Shown piece by piece: positions 60,665 to 64,000 of a stretch of DNA of 64,000 nucleotides. Location of the stretch: contig NZ_JAAHGO010000044.1 in NCBI RefSeq assembly GCF_010672455.1, positions 5,376 to 69,375 of the forward strand, given 5' to 3'. Both the position numbers and the translations under genes were made by a program. The notes under the pieces are model-generated. The model saw only the letters and a program-made list of their open reading frames with translations, did no database searches and was not told where the DNA came from. How positions within the stretch are numbered: the first letter of the stretch is position 1; the number at the start of each line of letters is the position of its first letter. This stretch comes from Okeania sp. SIO2C9. GTDB taxonomy: Bacteria > Cyanobacteriota > Cyanobacteriia > Cyanobacteriales > Microcoleaceae.

Positions 60665-61909
60665 TTATTCTACAGCTGCTGCTGATTTTTCTTCATCTTC
60701 TGTTGTTTCTGTTGTTGCTTCAACTTCTTCAACTTCAGGCGCTTCTGCTGTTTCTACCGTCGCTTCCACTTCAGGTGCTTCTTCAACTTCAGGTGCTTCT
60801 GTTGTTTCTACCGTCGCTTCAACTTCAGGTGCTTCTTCAACTTCAGGTGCTTCTGTTGTTTCTACTGTCCCTTCAACTTCAGGTGCTTCTGTTGTTTCTA
60901 CTGTCCCTTCCACTTCAGGTGCTTCTGCTGTTTCTACTGTCCCTTCCACTTCTGGCGCTTCTGCTGTTTCTACTGTTGCTTCAACCGTTTCTTCAATTGT
61001 CTCTCCCCGTTGTGCAGCCAGCATTTTTTCTCTAAACTTAGCCGCCATTTCTTCTGCTTGGTCATATACCAGTTGTGGATTTTTGACCATGGCCCCTGGT
61101 TCTGGTTCTAGTTGCTTAGTTGACAGAGATATCCGTCCTCTGTCAGAATCAAGGTCAATGATCATAACTTTTAGTTCATCATTGACTTTTAGTACGCTAC
61201 TAGGAGTTTCAATATGGTCGTGAGAAATTTCTGATATGTGCAATAGGCCACTAACACCACCAATATCAATAAAGGCACCATAGGGCTTAATACCACGAAC
61301 TGCTCCTATAACTACCTCACCTACTTCTAAACGATTCATCTTCCGCTCAACCAAAGCTCGACGATGGCTTAGAACCAGGCGATTACGTTCTTCGTCTACT
61401 TCTAAGAATTTCAGAGGCAATTCTTCGTTAAGTAAATCTTCTTTTGGTTTACGCGTACTAATGTGCGAACCAGGAATAAATCCACGCAGTCCTTCTATCC
61501 TAACTAAAGCACCACCACGGTTTGTTGCAAATACTTGTGAGCGTACTGTTGCATCTTCAGCTTGTAGTTGTCGGACCCTTTCCCAAGCCCGCATATATTC
61601 TATTCGTCGGATGGATAAAGTCAACTGTCCATCTTCATTTTCATCTGTTAAGATAAAAAATTCTCTTGTTTCATTTGACTGTATAACTTCTCCAGGGTTT
61701 TCGACCCTATTGATTGACATTTCTTGGATAGGTATATAAGCAGCAGTTTTTGCCCCAATATCAATCAATGCTCCTCTTGGTTCTATGCTAAACACTGTTC
61801 CTGCTACAATATCTCCAGGACTAAAGTGATAGTCATATTTATCTAATAAAGCTGCAAAATCTTCGTGAGTAAAGCCAACTTCTTTGGCGGGTGTTTTCAA
61901 ATTTGTCAT
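60665..61909 (-). CDS. rpsA: 30S ribosomal protein S1 with a repetitive acidic tail
   Basis: 414 residues. Three S1 (OB-fold) domains: about 32-100 (GDIVAGTVFSIEPRGALIDI), 118-182 (RGGALVRIEGLRGFIPGSHI) and 197-266 (GEVVIGAVRGIKPYGAFIDI), followed by LEPEPGAMVKNPQLVYDQAE as in cyanobacterial Rps1. The usual protein ends soon after residue 305. Here a tail of about 105 residues follows, with eight EAPEVE units joined by GTVETT, ATVETT or similar, and an end in TEDEEKSAAAVE. The tail has almost no basic residues. S1 binds mRNA near the ribosome site, so such a tail could tune RNA binding, but this is inference. DNA of the tail is a 36-base imperfect tandem repeat. Confidence 0.95.
   Translation of the reverse strand: MTNLKTPAKEVGFTHEDFAALLDKYDYHFSPGDIVAGTVFSIEPRGALIDIGAKTAAYIPIQEMSINRVENPGEVIQSNETREFFILTDENEDGQLTLSIRRIEYMRAWERVRQLQAEDATVRSQVFATNRGGALVRIEGLRGFIPGSHISTRKPKEDLLNEELPLKFLEVDEERNRLVLSHRRALVERKMNRLEVGEVVIGAVRGIKPYGAFIDIGGVSGLLHISEISHDHIETPSSVLKVNDELKVMIIDLDSDRGRISLSTKQLEPEPGAMVKNPQLVYDQAEEMAAKFREKMLAAQRGETIEETVEATVETAEAPEVEGTVETAEAPEVEGTVETTEAPEVEGTVETTEAPEVEEAPEVEATVETTEAPEVEEAPEVEATVETAEAPEVEEVEATTETTEDEEKSAAAVE
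60690..61000. repeat. 36-base coding tandem repeat in rps1
   Basis: Units on the plus strand read TCAGGTGCTTCTGTTGTTTC, then TACTGTCCCTTCAAC, with half-length units among them. Eight units are present, varying by single bases. Confidence 0.85.
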
Positions 61910-62739
61910 GCGTTATAGTTTCTTGGGATTTCTCTCCTTAATGTTTTTTACTTGCCTTGTTGAGACTCTCATCGTTAAATCCCTTGATTATCAGGGGAGA
62001 TTCTTGCGAAGGCTGGCGCAACGCTACGGCAATACAGATTCTTGGCCTAGGTAACAAATCAAACAAGTCAAGTTGTACCCCCGCGACGATCATCTCCACA
62101 AGCTTTTTTGCTCTGTCTTTACACTGAGGTTTCCTCAGTCCAGGCGGTGCGCTTTTCTTGGGCGATGTGCCCCACTGCTATTAACCCTCTACTTCTGATA
62201 CGGGATTGATGCGCGCTACCGATCAATTAATTAGCTAGTTGAAATTTATCTCACCGCTAAATTAAAAAAAATTATAGCGGGAGCCTTATTTCTAGATTAT
62301 CTATAGAGCTAAAACCCTAATTTCATTAGAGCGTATATAAATTTAGGCATTCTTGTACCTAGTATTAACTACAAAGCTCTTATACTTCCAGGACATCAGC
62401 TTTTAGTGGGACTTTTAGAGTATTTTGGCTAATACTTCTTGCCTGGTTATGGGCTTTCACTTCATTAAATTTAGGTCAGTCTCATTCAGAGTTAAACATA
62501 ATCTAAAATATTAAAGCCCTCTGGCCTGGTTAAAAATATCACATAGAATATAAATTTTACCCAGTAAAAGCTAACCCTAATCTACTATTATTACTCAAAA
62601 CAACTTATTTTACCATAAACTTTGATTTTGGTTTTTCATTAACCAATTGTTACCCAAACTCCTGACCCATAGTTTTGTATGTATTTAGGACAAATATCTT
62701 GCAGATTATTTAACCCAGTCTCTAATAATTTGGTTTGCT
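61910..62739. other. Upstream region of rps1, with a perfect hairpin
   Basis: No gene is evident. 61985-62035 has GCGAAGGCTGGCGCAACGCT, a small GC-rich repeat. ACTGAGG-TTT-CCTCAGT is a perfect hairpin at about 62124-62140. Stretches such as GCGCGCTACC and CAGGCGGTGCGC suggest a leftover of a mobile-element end. The rps1 promoter should lie here, but I cannot assign it. Confidence 0.4.
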
Positions 62740-62930
62740 TAAATTACCGAAAAATTAAGGTATAAAGCCTCTCCATTCATGGAGAAAAAAGCGGTCGATC
62801 TTCGCAGCTTCCCCGTTGGGTGGGATGGCGAGGCCTCCTCGCCATATCCAATCGACCAAGAGAAGAAACAAATTCCTTTTAACCCAATCCTATCCGTTTT
62901 CAAGGAGAGGTAATTCTCAATTCTCAATTC
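62740..62930. repeat. MITE-like repeat, full form
   Basis: ACCGAAAAATTAAGG, AAAGCCTCTCCATTCATGG, then AGCGGTCGATCTTCGCAGC, GGGATGGCGAGGCC, TCCTCGCCATATCCAATCG and ACCAAGAGAAG, then CAAGGAGAGGTAATTC. Same order as at 1690-1895 and 40905-41075. Confidence 0.8.
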
Positions 62931-62951
62931 TTGAACTAATTCTTTTCTCTA

Positions 62952-62999
62952 ATTGACATACTCCCGACATCAAGCTGCGCTATGATGCGGGATTCTCAT
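62952..62999 (-). ncRNA. Right end / omega-RNA 3' hairpin of the tnpB at the window edge
   Basis: CCCGACATCA, loop AGCTGCGCTA, then TGATGCGGG forms a stem; TTGACATACTCCCG marks the end of the element. It overlaps the tnpB stop, as is usual for these elements. Confidence 0.6.
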
Positions 63000-64000
63000 A
63001 CTTCTATGATTCTACGCTCACAGAGATGACTTAGATTAGCAATATTGCTATCGTTAAACCAGTGGTCAGACTCTCCCGTAGCTTTTGGGTTTCCCCCAGA
63101 TTCCGAGTGCCCCTCGGTACTGTTAATTAATGCTCCTAGCATTTCTAAGCCTTTAGCCAAAATGTTCCTTGCTGCATTGTGGTCTCTATCAGCAATATAG
63201 CCACAATGTGGACATTTGTGAGTCCTAACAGACAAAGATTTCTTCACAGTTTGACCACAATTTGAACAATTTTGGCTGGTGAAATGTGGAGGTACTGCTA
63301 TGCAAGCAATTCCCTGCAACTTGGCATAATATTCAAGCCAAGTTGTGAACTGATACCAGCTTGCATCAGATATGGATTTTGCTAGATGATGGTTTTTAAC
63401 TAAATTAGCAATCTTCAAATCTTCATAAACTACCAAATCGTTAGATTGGATTAACGCCCGTGCAGTCTTTATTGCATGGTTTTTACGCTGTCTACTGATT
63501 TTGAGATTAGCCTGCGCTAATTGCTTTCTGGCTTTCTGGTAATTGTTTGACTGAGGTTTCTTACCTTTTTCATGGCGACGTGATACTCTTCGTTGTAGTT
63601 TCTTTAGTCGTCTTTCTGACTTCCTCAAATATTTAGGATTATCTACAGCTTCACCATTACTATCAGTATAAAAAGCATTTAAACCTAGGTCTATTCCTAC
63701 TACATTGGCTTCAAAGTTATGAGCTTCTTTTCTTTCTGCATTTACTAAAAATTGACAATAATAACCATCAGCTCGTTTAACAAGTCTTACACGGCTTATT
63801 TGCTGTTCTGAATACCAGACTAAATCACGGCTAGTCCATAGTTCAAATACACCAGCTTTAAAACCATCTTTAAACTCAATTTTCTTTCTGTCTGGAGATA
63901 GTTTATAACCTGTTATTTTGTACTCTACTGAACGAGTGAATTTTTTGAATTTTGGATAACCTCTCTTGGTGCGCGTTCCCTTGCGACTTTCGTCGTCGCG
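62996..64000 (-). CDS. tnpB: TnpB, RNA-guided nuclease (5' end off the window)
   Basis: The frame is open from the stop at 62996 to the right edge (at least 334 codons), well beyond the TTG at 63628 that gives a shorter frame. It reads YPKFKKFTRSVEYKITGYKL, RADGYYCQFLVNAERK, then NVVGIDLGLNAFYTDSNGEA with the first catalytic Asp, VVYEDLKIANLVKNHHLAKS with the Glu, CSNCGQTVKKSL and HKCPHCGYIADRDHNAARNI with zinc ligands and the last Asp. All catalytic residues are present. At the very edge the residues RDDESRKGTRTKRGYP are encoded by a GC-rich repeat (GCGACGAC, GCGAACGCG-like) related to those in the dead tnpB at 30833, again in frame. Right end at 62952-62999. Confidence 0.92.
   Translation of the reverse strand, partial: RDDESRKGTRTKRGYPKFKKFTRSVEYKITGYKLSPDRKKIEFKDGFKAGVFELWTSRDLVWYSEQQISRVRLVKRADGYYCQFLVNAERKEAHNFEANVVGIDLGLNAFYTDSNGEAVDNPKYLRKSERRLKKLQRRVSRRHEKGKKPQSNNYQKARKQLAQANLKISRQRKNHAIKTARALIQSNDLVVYEDLKIANLVKNHHLAKSISDASWYQFTTWLEYYAKLQGIACIAVPPHFTSQNCSNCGQTVKKSLSVRTHKCPHCGYIADRDHNAARNILAKGLEMLGALINSTEGHSESGGNPKATGESDHWFNDSNIANLSHLCERRIIEV

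Noticed and set aside
60703-61035. 110-codon Leu-rich frame opposite the rps1 tail
   Set aside because: It is the antisense shadow of the acidic repeats and has no independent support.

Overview
The window reads as a filamentous, repeat-rich marine cyanobacterium of the Trichodesmium/Okeania/Microcoleaceae type (inference). Support: low GC; HIP1 octamers (GCGATCGC) near 3187, 6957, 7663, 23070, 39003, 43088, 49145 and 59806; a cyanobacterial-type ribosomal protein S1 with three S1 domains; IS200/IS605 TnpB genes without TnpA; a group II intron and an intein; and very long intergenic stretches filled with short dispersed repeats. I found no tRNA, rRNA or CRISPR array.

Region 1 (1-30000) is a surface-glycan and decoration island, almost all on the minus strand. 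It holds a tandem-duplicated membrane protein, GT39-type membrane glycosyltransferases (one with a frameshift, one a C-terminal stump), a secreted HExxH protein, an FG-GAP lipoprotein, a Wzx-type flippase, PAPS-type sulfotransferases (two intact, one decayed), TylF-like and type-11 methyltransferases, a hexapeptide acyltransferase, a compact FkbH / acyl carrier protein / MaoC-SDR operon, an epimerase, a GlpD-like oxidoreductase and a GT4 glycosyltransferase. Scars of duplicated and decayed genes (flippase, sulfotransferase, methyltransferase, hexapeptide transferase, HD hydrolase) lie between them, so the island turns over quickly.

Region 2 (30800-38700) is the most striking part. A decayed tnpB with its right end is followed by thyX, dut and dCMP deaminase. 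thyX is split by a group II intron (32887-35560, with its own reverse transcriptase/maturase ORF) and again by an intein with an HNH-type endonuclease (35756-36823) that sits inside the ThyX signature motif. Both intruders carry smaller repeats: a MITE-like element cuts the HNH domain of the intron protein, and a dispersed repeat is inserted in frame in the intein. The three host enzymes form a coherent dTMP pathway (dCMP to dUMP, dUTP to dUMP, dUMP to dTMP).

Region 3 (39000-49700) has a zinc-ribbon membrane protein and an SPFH/GYF_2 protein that resemble the Bacillus YdjG/YdjI pair, a VWA lipoprotein, a family of small helix-turn-helix proteins (two intact, one stump), a Uma2 nuclease, a broken vapBC module and a coiled-coil membrane protein.

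Region 4 (49700-64000) has a 2 kb repeat field with 72-bp tandem repeats and a highly structured RNA candidate resembling an IscB/TnpB omega or HEARO RNA, then a PAS histidine kinase, an AAA+ ATPase, the RNA 2'-phosphotransferase KptA, metK, a HAD phosphatase and rps1 with a repetitive acidic tail. A tnpB running off the right edge closes the window. A recurring theme is that short palindromic repeats have landed in frame inside mobile-element proteins (three TnpBs and an intein).
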